A DNA stretch of 64,000 bases. It comes from Cafeteria roenbergensis. Lineage: Eukaryota; Sar; Bigyra; Bicosoecida; Cafeteriaceae. The stretch is from contig VLTN01000004.1 of the NCBI GenBank assembly GCA_008330645.1, positions 806,001 to 870,000 on the forward strand, read 5' to 3'. The notes below the pieces were generated by a model. That model made no database searches. It saw only the letters and a list, made by a program, of their open reading frames with translations, and had not been told where the DNA came from. A program made the position numbers and the translations under genes. The first letter of the stretch is position 1, and every line of letters begins with the position of its first letter. Positions 19,187-29,900 of this stretch are shown piece after piece.

Positions 19187-21049
19187 ATGGCCGCCCGGGC
19201 GCGCCGCAAGGTGCCCGCCTCGCGAATGTGCGAGCGCTGCCGAGATGTGGCGGCCGTTCTTCGGCGGCCGCGCACTGGCGAGAAGGTTTGCAAGAGCTGC
19301 TTCTGCGCTGTGTTCGAGGAGGAGGCCCACCAGACCATTTCCAGGCACGGGATGTTCCACCGCGGCCAGCGCGTCGCCTTGGCTGCGTCCGGGGGCAAGG
19401 GTGAGCTTGGCCCGTGGCTGGGGAAGCGGAGGTCGGCCAGCCCGCCAGCGCTGCAAACCTCGCTCTCGCCGCCCCCGCGCGCGCCCGCTGCTGCCTGGGG
19501 GCCCGCCTGGGGCACGCAGACTCGACTGTGCTGATCCATGTGATGACCAAGCTGAACAAGCGGTACGACTACGGGCTGAACCTGTTCCTGCTGTCTGTGG
19601 ACGAGGGCATCACCGGCTACCGCGACGACAGCCTGGAGGTGAGCGCTGGCGACGGGCATCTCGCCGGGGTGCGCCAAGCGAGCGGGGCCACACGGCTCGC
19701 TTTGCCTGACTCGGTGCCGGCGACGTGTCCTGCGCGGCCCGCTCTCGCAGACGGTGAAGCGCAACAGCGAGGTGTACGGGCTCCCGCTGCGCGTGGTCTC
19801 CTACGCCGAGCTGTACGACGGCTGGACCATGGACCGGGTGGTGCGTCGCACTGGCCTGCGCAGCAACTGCACGTACTGCGGCGTGTTCCGTCGCTCGGCC
19901 CTGGAGCGGGGCGCCAGGCTCGCCGAGGCGGACATGGTGGCCACCGGCCACAACGCCGACGACGTCGCCGAGACGGTGCTGATGAATCTTTTGCGCGGCG
20001 ACAGCGCGCGGCTGGCCCGGTGCGTGGACCCCATCACAGCCGGGGACACCGCGGGCGCGGCCGCGGCTCCCGGCGTCTTGTCTGCCGTGCCCCGCTGCAA
20101 GCCTCTCATGGGCGCCTACGAGAAGGAGATCGTGCTGTACGCCTTCCACAACAGGCTCGACTACTTCTCCACAGAGTGCGTGTACAGCCCCAACGCGTAC
20201 CGCGGTTTCGCGCGCGAGTTTGTCAAGGGCATCGAGGCGGCCAGGCCGTCCTCCATCCTCGATACGATCCGGGCTGGCGAGGGGCTGGCGCCGCTGTTTG
20301 CCCCAGCTCACCGCCCTGGGGCCACACGGCGGGCGGACGCGGCAGCCGCTGTCGCGGCTGCGGCGGCGGCAGCAGCTGCGGAGGCCGAGGCGGCGGAGGC
20401 AGGGACAGCCCCGGGCGCGGCGGCGGAGGCAGGGACAGCCCCGGGCGCGGCGGCGGAGGCAGGGACAGCCCCGGGCGCGGCGGCCTCACAGTCGGCGCCA
20501 GCAACGGTCTCGGGGTTGGGGCCGGGCGAGGCCGGGTCTCGCGTGCAGGGCAAGGCGGGCGACGCCTCCGCAGGCGGAACCGACTCCAAGGCTGGGGTTG
20601 CCGATGCACGAGGCAGCGCCGCAAGCGGGGCAGCAGAGACTGCTGGACGCAAGGCCAAGAAGCGGCGGAAGCAGCGGGAGGTGCGGGCGTGCGACAGGTG
20701 CGGGCAAATGACGTCGCAGCGGCTCTGCCAGACTTGCACGCTGCTTGAGAGCCTGGAGGCAGGGGGCGGCGCGGACGAGGTGGACGGGGCACTGCCCGTT
20801 GCGGGGGCAGGCGTGGCCCTCGGCTACTCAGAGGACGCCAGCGCTGCGCCTGCGCGGCGGGCAGAGGGGGCGCGCCTGGTCCCTGGCACGGCGGCCGTCG
20901 TTGCTGTTCGCGGCGGGACTGGCGTCAGGGGAGGCCCCGAGGAGGTCCTCCGCCTGGCTGCAGAACTGGCAGACCACGCCCGGGAGCTGCGTTCGGTGTC
21001 TTGGGCGCGCGGCGATGCGGTGCGGGTGCAGGGGAAGCTTGATGCATGA
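19187..21049 (+). CDS. CTU1: Cytosolic tRNA 2-thiolation protein 1 (Ncs6/CTU1)
   Basis: CTU1 is the catalytic subunit of the Ctu1-Ctu2 complex. It adenylates and thiolates U34 of tRNA-Lys, -Glu and -Gln using sulfur relayed by the Urm1 pathway. Exons are 19187-19400, 19520-19638 and 19751-21049; both introns are gtgagc...cgcag in phase, giving 543 aa. The N-terminal zinc site is CERC...CKSCFC (about residues 15-40). The PP-loop ASGGKDSTV (about 67-75) spans the first splice junction. A CTYCG motif (about 151) and [14 protein letters not shown] (about 174) follow, then [20 protein letters not shown] and the C-terminal zinc ribbon CDRCG...CQTC (about 424-439). These are all diagnostic. Between the core and the last zinc site is an Ala-rich insert with a perfect decapeptide repeat, and there is a tail of roughly 100 residues after the ribbon. 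Human CTU1 is about 348 aa, so the excess is low-complexity sequence. Confidence 0.95.
20392..20484 (+). repeat. 30-bp coding minisatellite in CTU1 (about three copies)
   Basis: A 30-bp unit beginning agggacagcc is repeated without mismatch at 20401-20430 and 20431-20460, with 24 bp of a third copy to 20484. It encodes tandem [10 protein letters not shown] decapeptides. The perfect identity indicates a recent, probably length-polymorphic expansion. Confidence 0.9.
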
Positions 21050-21139
21050 ACGAGCATATTTGACTCCGCTCAAACACTGTCGATGCTCGCGCACTGCCTG
21101 GCCTCATTCTCGCGATGCGCGCGCCCCTCCACACAGCGA

Positions 21140-22735
21140 ATGCGCCTCTTGGTTTGCTTCTGGCACTTTGGTCCCGAGGCTTGCGTAGCCGGCCTTGGCG
21201 GCGCGAGCTGGAGCGCCAGCGCCGACGGGACGGTCATTCTGCGACACCCGACAGCGCCCCCAACCGTGCTCGATGAGGCGACTGCCAGGAGCGCAAGGGC
21301 AGGAAGCGACACGAACAAACTTGCTGCCATTCCCGGGCAAGCAGCTGGGCCGGTCCCACCAAGGGCCGGTTGGCCAGAAACAGCTGGTTGTGAAGGCTGG
21401 CTGCATGGTTTCGTCTCCCCTTCCCTGCGGCTTCCAGTGCGCACAGTTGCAGCGGGAACGACGTTTGTTGCAGCCCTGGTCGAAGGCGGCGGCGTCTGGG
21501 TGGCGGGGGACAGCGACTGCGGGGCGCTTGGCCTCGGGCCCACGGTGCTGCGCGCTCCCACTCTGACCAGGCTGGAGTCTGGCCACGTCGATCGCCGCGC
21601 GCCGTGGGCAAGCCCCGAGCTCGAGGACGAGCCAGGGGCTCCAGAGGCCACCCGCGTGGCGCTGCCACCGGCGGCCGCGTTGGCGTGCGGGAGCGACCAC
21701 TTGGCGCTGACCGACGTCCTCGGCTGGCTCTGGACGTGCGGCAGCGGGCTCAGAGGCGCTTGCGGCCACGGATCGATGAAGACCACGACTGTGCCCCGCC
21801 GCGTGGACAGCTTAGGCCCGCTGGTGCCCGTCCGGAGAGTCGCGAGGCCGCGCGATGCCGCAGGAGGAGGCGCGACCCGCAACGGCCAAGCCGGGCAGCG
21901 CGGCCGCGGCGGTGCAGCTGCCAGTGATAGCGCCCCAGCTTGCAAAGCCGACGTTCACGGCGAAGGACGCGCCCCTGGGCGGCCCGCTGCTACGCAGGCC
22001 GGCCTCACTGCCGCGGAGCTGCTGGTGCAGGAGCCGCTGGCGCCACACCGGGCCCTGCCACGGCACCACACGATGCTCCGGGGAAGCGTTGTCAGCGCAG
22101 CGTGCGGAGCTGCTCATACCGTTGTGGTGAGGACGGACGGGAGCGTTGCAGGCTGGGGCTGCAACAGCCACGGCCAGCTGGGCCTACCGAGGCCGACGAG
22201 ACACCGAGCCGTCGCGAGCGCCGCCGACGCTCCCAGCGCGGGCAGGGTGGCCCGATCGCTTGGCGGCGACGCGGGTGGGGGCGAGCTGCCGCGGGCCGTC
22301 GCTGCTGCGCTTCCCTCCATCGCTCCCCCCTCCGAGCCCGGCCACTCCAGCCAGCGGCCCCTCTCTGTGGCTTGGGAGCCTGAGGAGCTTGCCCCAGGGC
22401 ACGGCGGGGCGGCCGCCGTCCGCGCTGGCAACCGCCACACGGTGGTGCAGCTTGAAGGGGGTGGCTTGCTCTGGTTCGGCCAAGGGTGCGACGCGAGGGC
22501 GCCTCGGGGCTGGCAAAGACGAAGGGCGGCCGACGGGATGGAGGGGGAGCCGGCCGGCCACTCGCCCGTGTGGCGCCTTGTTGCCGAGGCAGCGATGGTA
22601 CTCGACAGGCCGGGCGACCTCAGGGGGGCGCTGGCGAGCTTGCTTGCGCCGCTCGGGATGCGGCTGCAGTCGGTGTGCAAGGTGGAGTGTGCATCGTACC
22701 TGACAGCGGCTGAAGTGATCGCATCGGTTGGGTGA
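21140..22735 (+). CDS. RCC1-repeat (beta-propeller) protein, possibly RCCD1-like
   Basis: The open frame begins at ATG 21083. I prefer the in-frame ATG at 21140, which gives 531 aa starting MRLLVCFWHFGPEACVAGL. About five RCC1-type blades are readable, including TVAAGTTFVAALVEGGGVWV, LACGSDHLALTDVLGWLWTC, AACGAAHTVVVRTDGSVAGW followed by GCNSHGQLGL, and AVRAGNRHTVVQLEGGGLLW. The blades are separated by Ala/Pro-rich spacers, and the canonical seven-blade count is not reached. The N-terminal WSASADGTVIL stretch resembles the opening of RCCD1, a chromatin-linked RCC1 protein, but this is weak. Many RCC1-like proteins are not Ran exchange factors, so no GEF activity is claimed. The gene follows CTU1 on the same strand by 90 bp and converges on PRP16 (110 bp between stops). 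No introns are evident. Confidence 0.7.
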   Translation: MRLLVCFWHFGPEACVAGLGGASWSASADGTVILRHPTAPPTVLDEATARSARAGSDTNKLAAIPGQAAGPVPPRAGWPETAGCEGWLHGFVSPSLRLPVRTVAAGTTFVAALVEGGGVWVAGDSDCGALGLGPTVLRAPTLTRLESGHVDRRAPWASPELEDEPGAPEATRVALPPAAALACGSDHLALTDVLGWLWTCGSGLRGACGHGSMKTTTVPRRVDSLGPLVPVRRVARPRDAAGGGATRNGQAGQRGRGGAAASDSAPACKADVHGEGRAPGRPAATQAGLTAAELLVQEPLAPHRALPRHHTMLRGSVVSAACGAAHTVVVRTDGSVAGWGCNSHGQLGLPRPTRHRAVASAADAPSAGRVARSLGGDAGGGELPRAVAAALPSIAPPSEPGHSSQRPLSVAWEPEELAPGHGGAAAVRAGNRHTVVQLEGGGLLWFGQGCDARAPRGWQRRRAADGMEGEPAGHSPVWRLVAEAAMVLDRPGDLRGALASLLAPLGMRLQSVCKVECASYLTAAEVIASVG

Positions 22736-22845
22736 GCGAGCCAGCTGGGCCGCAAAGACGCGCCGCGCCACCGTCGCAAACAGCAGCAGCTTGAGCAGTC
22801 GGGCCGCGTCGCTAGTCATCGCCCGCAACAGGCGGAGTCGCGTGC

Positions 22846-25800
22846 TCACAGCACAGACCTGCGGCCACGCACGCGCCTGGCTGCCCGGGCCCGGGCCGCA
22901 GCCTGCGACGCCGAGCCGCTGCCTGCGCGGCTGGCGCGGCTGACGAAGCGAACCCCGGAGTCGCCGCCTCTCATAAGGGCGGCAAGCGGGTCGGCGGCGG
23001 CGTCGCCGGCTCCTGCGGCAGACGCGCCACCGCTCGCATCAGCCGGCCCGGCCACCGCGGCCGCCGCGGGAGCAAAAGCGTCGTTGCCGGTGGCTCCGCC
23101 CACCCCCGTCACGCGCTGCTCCGGTGCGAGCGACACCTTGGACCCCCGCAGCCTGAGGCGCTCCTTCTCGAGGGCCCTGGCCTGGTCGAGCTCCTTCTGG
23201 AACTCGGCCTCCCGCTTCATGGACTCAAGCTCGCGCGCCTCGCGCATGCGCTTGGCGGAGCGGCCCCCCTCCGCGCCCTGGGCGCGCAGCTCGAAGAACA
23301 TCGGCCCGAGCTCCGCCAGCCACTCGCCGTCGACGGCCGTGACGCACATCATGTACTCCTTGCTCGTGAGCACCAGCTCGTTGTACACGACGTAGTCGGG
23401 CGTGTAGCCGAGCCCGAAGAGGGAGGAGGACGGGTGGAGGTTGGCCGCGATTCCCGTGAGCATGTTGACGTACTCCCCGATGCCCTTGATCTTGGCGGCG
23501 TTGACAAAGTACGACGAGCAGATGGCCTTTCGCACGACATCCCAGGCGCCGTCCGCGCACGCCGTGAGCACGATGTGCTGCTGGCGCATGATGTCGAGGA
23601 GCTGCTCCCTGACCTCCCGCGCCTTGCGCAGCGCCTTGGCGTGCACGAAGTGCTCGGTGCACCAGGAGGCCGCGTGGGCGTGCCGCTCCCACTGCTTGTA
23701 CACGTTGAGCAGCGTGAGGTGGTCCGACTCGGGGACGAAGAACTTCTCGCGCGCGGCGTCCGACTCCTCCTCGCGGTCCTTGGGGCGGTAGAACACCTGG
23801 GGGACCGACAGCATCGACACGACGGTGGCGACCTCGTCGGAGCACCCCAGCTTCTCTGCCACGATGACCATTTTGGCGAGGCTGGGCTCCAGCGGAAACT
23901 CAACCATCTTGCGGCCGTCCGGCGTGAGCGCCCCGAGGTTGTCGATGGCCCCCAGCACCCACAGCTGGTAGAGGCTCTCCAGGATGGTGTCCTGCGGCGG
24001 CGGGTCCATGAACGCAAAGTCCAGCAGACTGTCCACCCCCAGGCTCTTGAGCAGCAGCACCACGTTGCTCAGGTTCGTCCTCTGGATTTCCGGGATGTTG
24101 CTCACCAGCATCTCGTCGTAAAAGGCCCTCTCCGTGTACAGCCGGAAGCACACGCCCGGCTGCGTGCGTCCGGCGCGGCCCTTGCGCTGGTTGGCGTTGG
24201 CCTGCGACACAGGGGTCACTTGCAGGGCATCCATGCCGATCTTGGGGTTGTACACCTTGAGCTTGCAAAAGCCCGTGTCGACCACGTACACGATGCCGTC
24301 CACGGTGAGCGACGTCTCCGCGATGTTGGTCGACACAATGCACTTGCGCACGCCCTCGTCGGCCCGCTCGAAGATCTTCGTCTGCAGATCGGCGGGGAGC
24401 TGCGAGTACATGGGCAGGACGAGCAGCGGAGGGCAGTCCTCGAGCTTGAGCGCGCGCTGGGCCACGATGCCGCACGTGGCCTCGATGTCCTCCTGCCCCG
24501 TCATGAAGACCAGGATGTCGCCGGGGGGCATGGTCATGTGGATCTGAAGGATCTTGCGGACGGCAGCGTCCACGTGGTCGTCTGGCACGGACCGGGCGTA
24601 CTCGAGGCGGACCGGGAAGGTCCTGCCCGGGATGGCGAAAATCGGAGCGCCCCCGAAAAAGTCCTGGAACTTTTTCGAATCGAGGGTCGCAGACGTGACG
24701 ATGAGCCTGAGGTCCGAGCGGCGCTTGAGCACCTCCCGCATCACCCCAAAGAGGACGTCGGTGTTCAGCGAGCGCTCGTGCGCCTCGTCCATGACCACGC
24801 ACGAGTAGCTGTCCAGGTCGGGGTCTCGGAGCGACTCCCTGAGCAGAACGCCGTCCGTCATGTACTTGATCACCGTCTTCTCGGAGGTCACGTCCTCGAA
24901 ACGGATCGAGTACCCGACCTCGTCGCCCAGGCGGCACCCGACCTCCTCCGCCACGCGGGCCGCGACGCTCATGGCCGCCACTCGCCTGGGCTGCGTGCAG
25001 CCGATCCGCCCGAACTTGGTGTACCCCTCCTCCCGCAGGTACTGCGTGAGCTGCGTGGTCTTGCCGCTCCCCGTCTCGCCGGTGATGACCACCACCTGGT
25101 TGTCGGCGATGCACCGCATGAGGTCGTCCCGCACGCGGAACACGGGCAGGAACTTGCGCTGCTCGCTGATCGTCTTGGTCTTGCTGAACTCGCTGGCGCC
25201 GGTGGTGGACCCGGCCGCTGCCTTGGCTCGCATGCTGTCGGCAAACTGGCTCTTGGACTTGAAGTTGAACCCGTCCCCGCCCTCCTGGTCGCCCTCGCCC
25301 GCGCCCGCGCCGTCCCCGCCGCCGTTCGCGCCAGAGGACGCAGCTGCAGCGCTCGCAGCGCGCTCCTCCCGCAGCTTGGCCACGGCCGCCTCGCCCTCGA
25401 GCAGAGCCGCTTCCTTGTCCGAGCCCGCCTTGAGGGCTCGCTGGACCGCCCCCTCGCGAGCGGCGTCCTCAAGCGCCGAGTCGACCCTGTCCTCTGCGGC
25501 GCCTTCGTCGTCCTGCTCGTCCCGGCCCTTCTTTACGCCGAGCACGTCGCCCATTCTCGACCCGCCAAGCTCCCAGAATCTCTGTCTCATTTTGGACTGG
25601 TCTCTGTCCCTGCGCCAGCGCCGCACGGCGTCGCTGCCCTCCCTCGCTGTGCGCGCCAGGTCGCTGCTTGGGTCCTTGACCGTCGCCACCATGTCCAGCT
25701 GCTTCGTGAAGACGACCGATCCGTCGAGGAAGGGCGGCTTGATGTTGCGCACCAGCACCTGCGCCCGCTTCGACTCGTCCGCGTCGAAGGACATGTCCCG

Positions 25801-26768
25801 CGCGCCGGCCTCCACGACCCCCGACCGCATGAGCAGTTGCGTCTCCCACGCCTCCTGGTCGGCGTGCACTGCGCTCCGCTGCGCGGTCATCCCGGCCACC
25901 TTGGCGTCCCCGCGAGACCGCGCCTTGGCCATCGCGGCCTCCCGCTCCGCGAACAGGCTCTGGCTCCCCAGAAAGACGGCGTCCCCCGCTGTGAGGTCCA
26001 CGGCGTGGCCGGCGTCGTCCGTGTCGTAGAAGCCCCTGTCGAAGGCGTCGTCGTCCTCGCCGCTGGGGGCCGCGGCCCCCTGCGACACTGAGCTGGCAGC
26101 CGCGGCACTGCCGGCGGACGAAGGCGCCGCCCGTCCCGCCGCCACTGTGGATGCCGAAGAGCCAACGCCGCTGCCGGCGATGCTGCCGGGCTTGCTCGAG
26201 ACGCCTCGAGCGCCTGCCCGGCCCTGGCCAGCTTGCACCCGAGCCGCGGCCTCTTTCGCTCGCTTCAGCGCCTCGGCCATCCAGGCTGTTGCTGCTGGCT
26301 CAGGGGGGGCGGGCGCAGGGGTTCCTGCTGCCGTAGCTGCTGCTGCTGCTGCTGGTGCCGCACGCGCTGCGAGCGGGCCGGGCAGCTCCGAGCCCGGGCC
26401 GGGACGAGGCCGCTTGCGGCTCCCCCCCGCCCCGATCACAACGCCAGACCCAGTGCCTTCTTCGGGGTCTGCCGGGGCCACACGCTGGCGACGCGCCTGC
26501 GGCACCACAAGCCCGCCCGTTTTTGGTCCAAGCGACTGCGGGGGCGCGGTGGGCCGCAGCGACAAAAAGGAAGCCGGTCGGCACGAGAGAGCAGCGCCCG
26601 CGACCGCTGGCCTCCTGCCGCAAGCCCGACGATGCGCACGCCGTGGGGCACCATTTCGCGAGGGAGCCGAGGCCAGCCCACGGCTGCCGCAGACCACAAC
26701 CAAGCGCAGCTCACGCGCAGGTGGCCCGGAGCGCTCGAAGACGACGCCCCAGGACCATAGTCCGACAT
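22846..26768 (-). CDS. PRP16: Pre-mRNA-splicing DEAH-box ATPase PRP16/DHX38
   Basis: PRP16 is the spliceosomal DEAH helicase that remodels the spliceosome between the two transesterification steps. Exon 1 is 26768-26715 (18 codons, [18 protein letters not shown]) and exon 2 is 26535-22846. The 179-bp intron (gtgagc...ccgcag) joins in phase 0 and places the conserved N-terminal GGLVV motif about 25 residues from the start, as in DHX38. The total is 1,247 aa; human DHX38 is 1,227. Family-specific N-terminal landmarks are [17 protein letters not shown] and [15 protein letters not shown]. Helicase motifs are GETGSGKT (I), DEAH (II), SATL (III), TNIAETSLT (V) and QRKGRAGR (VI). Winged-helix, ratchet and OB-fold sequence follows, ending at [20 protein letters not shown]. 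The open frame upstream of 26535 is only intron read-through. Confidence 0.95.
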
Positions 26769-26966
26769 GAGAGGACCAACGGGCCGCCCGAGGCGCGCGC
26801 GCGTCACCGGCTTGGAACGCCCAAGCGAGTGCCAGGCCCGTGCGGGAGGGGCGGAACGGAGTCAGAGTTGGGGAGGCTCTCGGAACCTGGCAGAGCCACC
26901 TTGTTGCCGTTGTTGGGCTGCTGAGTTGGAGCGCTGCATTCTTGCCCCCGGAGGCTTTGCCCGCCC
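26769..26966. promoter_or_regulatory. Bidirectional promoter between PRP16 and the LRR/IQ gene
   Basis: Only 198 bp separate the two divergent start codons, so the core promoters of both genes must lie here or overlap the coding starts. The interval is GC-rich and shows no TATA element. A less GC-rich run (cttgttgccgttgttgggct) sits about 50-70 bp upstream of the plus-strand ATG. Confidence 0.45.
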
Positions 26967-29900
26967 ATGGCGGCGGTCGAATGGCGGGTGTTCTCCGCCA
27001 ACGGGGAGGGCCTGCATGACTTCCCCTCAGCCTGGCTCGATGATGCCGTCCGGGAGCGCTGCACGCTCGTGAGTGCCGCCGCGTCGCTAACGCAGTTGCC
27101 TGCCCACGCTGGTGCTGCATCTGCCTCTAGCTCGGGCCTGTGCCAGCTTCGTTGTTCGCCTCGCAGGTGGCGAGCCTCCGGAACAACGCCATCACGGAGA
27201 TGTCGCCCGTGCTGAGCTGCCGCGGGCTGGTGTCGCTGGTGAGTGACGAGCGACAAGCCGGAAACTGTGCGGCCGTCCACGGCAGCAATCGCACGCAAGT
27301 CGTCGGCTCAAAGGCGCCCGCAACCGGTGGGTGGGGTGCGTGGCGCATGCTACCGTGCTCTGACAGTCCGAGGCAGCAGGGAAACGTCTGGGCTCTGGGC
27401 GTGCTGCAGGTCGGGCTTTGCTCCTCCGCCAACCGTTGTCGGCCCCACGCGGTTGCCTGCCTTTCCGTCACGGCCCCGTGCCCCGTTCGCCGGCATGTGT
27501 GCCCCCGCAGGACCTATCCATGAACCAAATCACGGTGGTCCCGCCCGCCGAGGCCTGGGTGTCCCTCCCGTTTCTGTCTGTGCTCAAGCTGGCGAACAAT
27601 CGCATTTCGGTGTTTGAGGACCTGGCCGGGCTGGGGGGCGCCCACTCACTGCGCGTTCTCACCTTGGAGGGGAACCCCGTCGACCCGACCTCCCCAGAGA
27701 CAGCGGCGGCCATCCTGGGCGCGGCATCGTCGTCCGCCCGAGGCAGAGCGGGCTTGGCGCGACCGCGGCCGCATCGGCCGCCGGACTCGGCGGCTGTCGG
27801 AGCAGGCAGCAGCCTCGGCGCCTCTGGAAAGGCGCAGAGCACGGCATCAAGGCCTGCCGGCGCCCCCCATCAGCAGTCGGCCCCCGCCAGCGCGGTGAGA
27901 GGCCCCTTCGCGGGTCGAACGGTCCGGCCGGCACTCACTGACAGCAGAACGGCACGAGCGCGGGCAGGCGGAGACCGCTTCGCTGCCGGCTCCGGCAGGG
28001 CCGGAAGCAGGCACCCTCCGCCCAGGGGCGACGCACGGGGCGCCAGCGGCGGTGCGGGGGCCGCGTCCGCGATCCAGCCCGACTCCCACAGGAGCCTTGC
28101 ACGGCTCTTTGCAGCCCAGCGCGAGTTTCGCGTGCGCGCTCTTGCGCTGCTGCCGTCCGGGCTCGTGGCCCTCGACGGCCACCTTGTAGTGCCGGCGGAG
28201 CGCCCCGCGGGGCACCCCCAGTCGCTCTCCGCCCTGCAGCGGGGCGGGGCGCTGGCTGCGACCCAGGTCCTGGGCAGCTTCCGCCAGCCTGGGGCAGGAG
28301 GCAGCTCTGCCAGCCCCTTTCTTGTCCTGGAATCCGACTCGCAACGAGCCCGCTCTGCGGAGGAGGGCGGGGTGGCTCTCGCCCCGCTTGCCCCGCTGAC
28401 GCGGCTTCCAGCGTCGCATTCGGCACGGTGGCCGGAGCCGGCGCTCCAGCTCCGCGCCGCTGGCATCGAGCTGGAGCGGACGCTCGCAGCATACAGCTCC
28501 ACCCTTGGGCTCTGCTTGCCGCCTCTCCAGGGTCCTCCGGGCGCTGCGGAGGCACCGGCGGCTGCGGGAGGTGCCCAGGGGGGCTCGCCAGCCGGCAACG
28601 GTAGCAGCGCTGCCGCCGCCGCCGCCGCTGCTGCTGCTGCTGCTGCTGCTGTTTCGATGGACCGAGGTGCCGTGGTCCCGACGGCGCTCGCGGCTGCCCT
28701 GTCCAGCGTGGGCCCGCTCGTCCCGATCGCCCTGGACTCGGCACGCGCGGGCGTGCCGGCTTTGGAGCCCGACTCAGTTCTCCACGCGCTCTCCGAGTCT
28801 GGCATCACCGTGAGCATGCTGGACGGCTACGAGGACCGCGTCAAGGCGGGTGCAGGCCGGCGTGCCTCCCGTCGCCGCCGCAGCGTCACGGACCAGGTAT
28901 CGCCGGGCGGGCCGGGCGCAAACCTGCCCCCGTCCGCGGCGCGCGCCCTGGCCTTTGCGGTGTCAGGGCCCATCGGGAAGGTGGCTCGCACCATGGCCGG
29001 CCTCGTGATTCCCGAGACCCTGGGGGCGCGCGCTGCTGCCGTCGGCACCGCCCTGGGGCTAAGGTTTTCTCTCCCGGGGAGGGCTGATGACCCCGCGGTG
29101 CGAGTGCCCCGCTTTCAGCTGGTGCACCCGGCGGACGCCCTCATTCTGGCAGGGCAGAGCGCGACTGCGTTTCCGCTCCAGGCCGAGGCAGACGAGAGCG
29201 ACGCTCAGTCGCACATGCGGGTGCTGGCGAAGCTGTCTCGGCAGCTGGCTGGAGCCGGGCCGGGCTCGGCCGGCGGCCCCGAGCTCTCCAGCTGGGCTGC
29301 AGGGGGCAGCCTGGTCCCGGGAGGGGAGGCAGCAGGGCTCGGGTCATCGTCGAGGAAGCGCCGGCTGGGCGAGAGCGGCGGGCCGGCCTCAGTGTCCGGT
29401 AGGGAGGCCGCGGCGGCTCGCACCGGCCACGAACGGCAGGCCCATGAGGGGCGCGTTCTCAAGGCCGTCTTGTTGATCCAGCGAGTGCTGCGGCTGTTCT
29501 TGTGGAAGCGCGCTCAGCGGGCACGCCTCTCAAGCTGGATCCGCGTGGGCAACGTTGCCTCGGCGCTGGCATCGATGCAGGAGGGCGGTGGCGGGCGAGC
29601 AGCCAGCGGCGCAGGGGCGGCTGGCCTCGGCGACGACGCTGAGCTGGATGCGGCGGCGGATGAGCGCCTCCTGGCCGCGGGAGGAGGGGACCTGTCCGTC
29701 TCCTTCTGGGAGCGGCAGGAGCACTGGGCCGCGCGGCTGGTGCAGACGTACTGGCGGGCCAAGGTGGTGACCATTCGCAGGCAGCGGGGCGCCGCCACAA
29801 TTCAGCGGGCGTGGCGGTGCCATGTCGCAAGGCTTCGCTGCCTGGCCTGCACCATCGAAATAGCATGGCGCGAGTGCGGGGCAGGGTGGCGAGAGGACAG

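Noticed and set aside
20392-20484. CRISPR-like array
   Set aside because: The units are directly abutting with no spacers and lie within a eukaryotic coding exon; it is a coding minisatellite.
23434-26091. 885-codon open frame antisense to PRP16
   Set aside because: The minus strand carries all helicase motifs here; the plus-strand frame is an artefact of GC-rich codon use.
26769-27120. Upstream extension of the PRP16 open frame to 27120
   Set aside because: It would cross the divergent LRR/IQ start and has no family similarity. The ATG at 26768 with an in-phase intron explains the N-terminus better.
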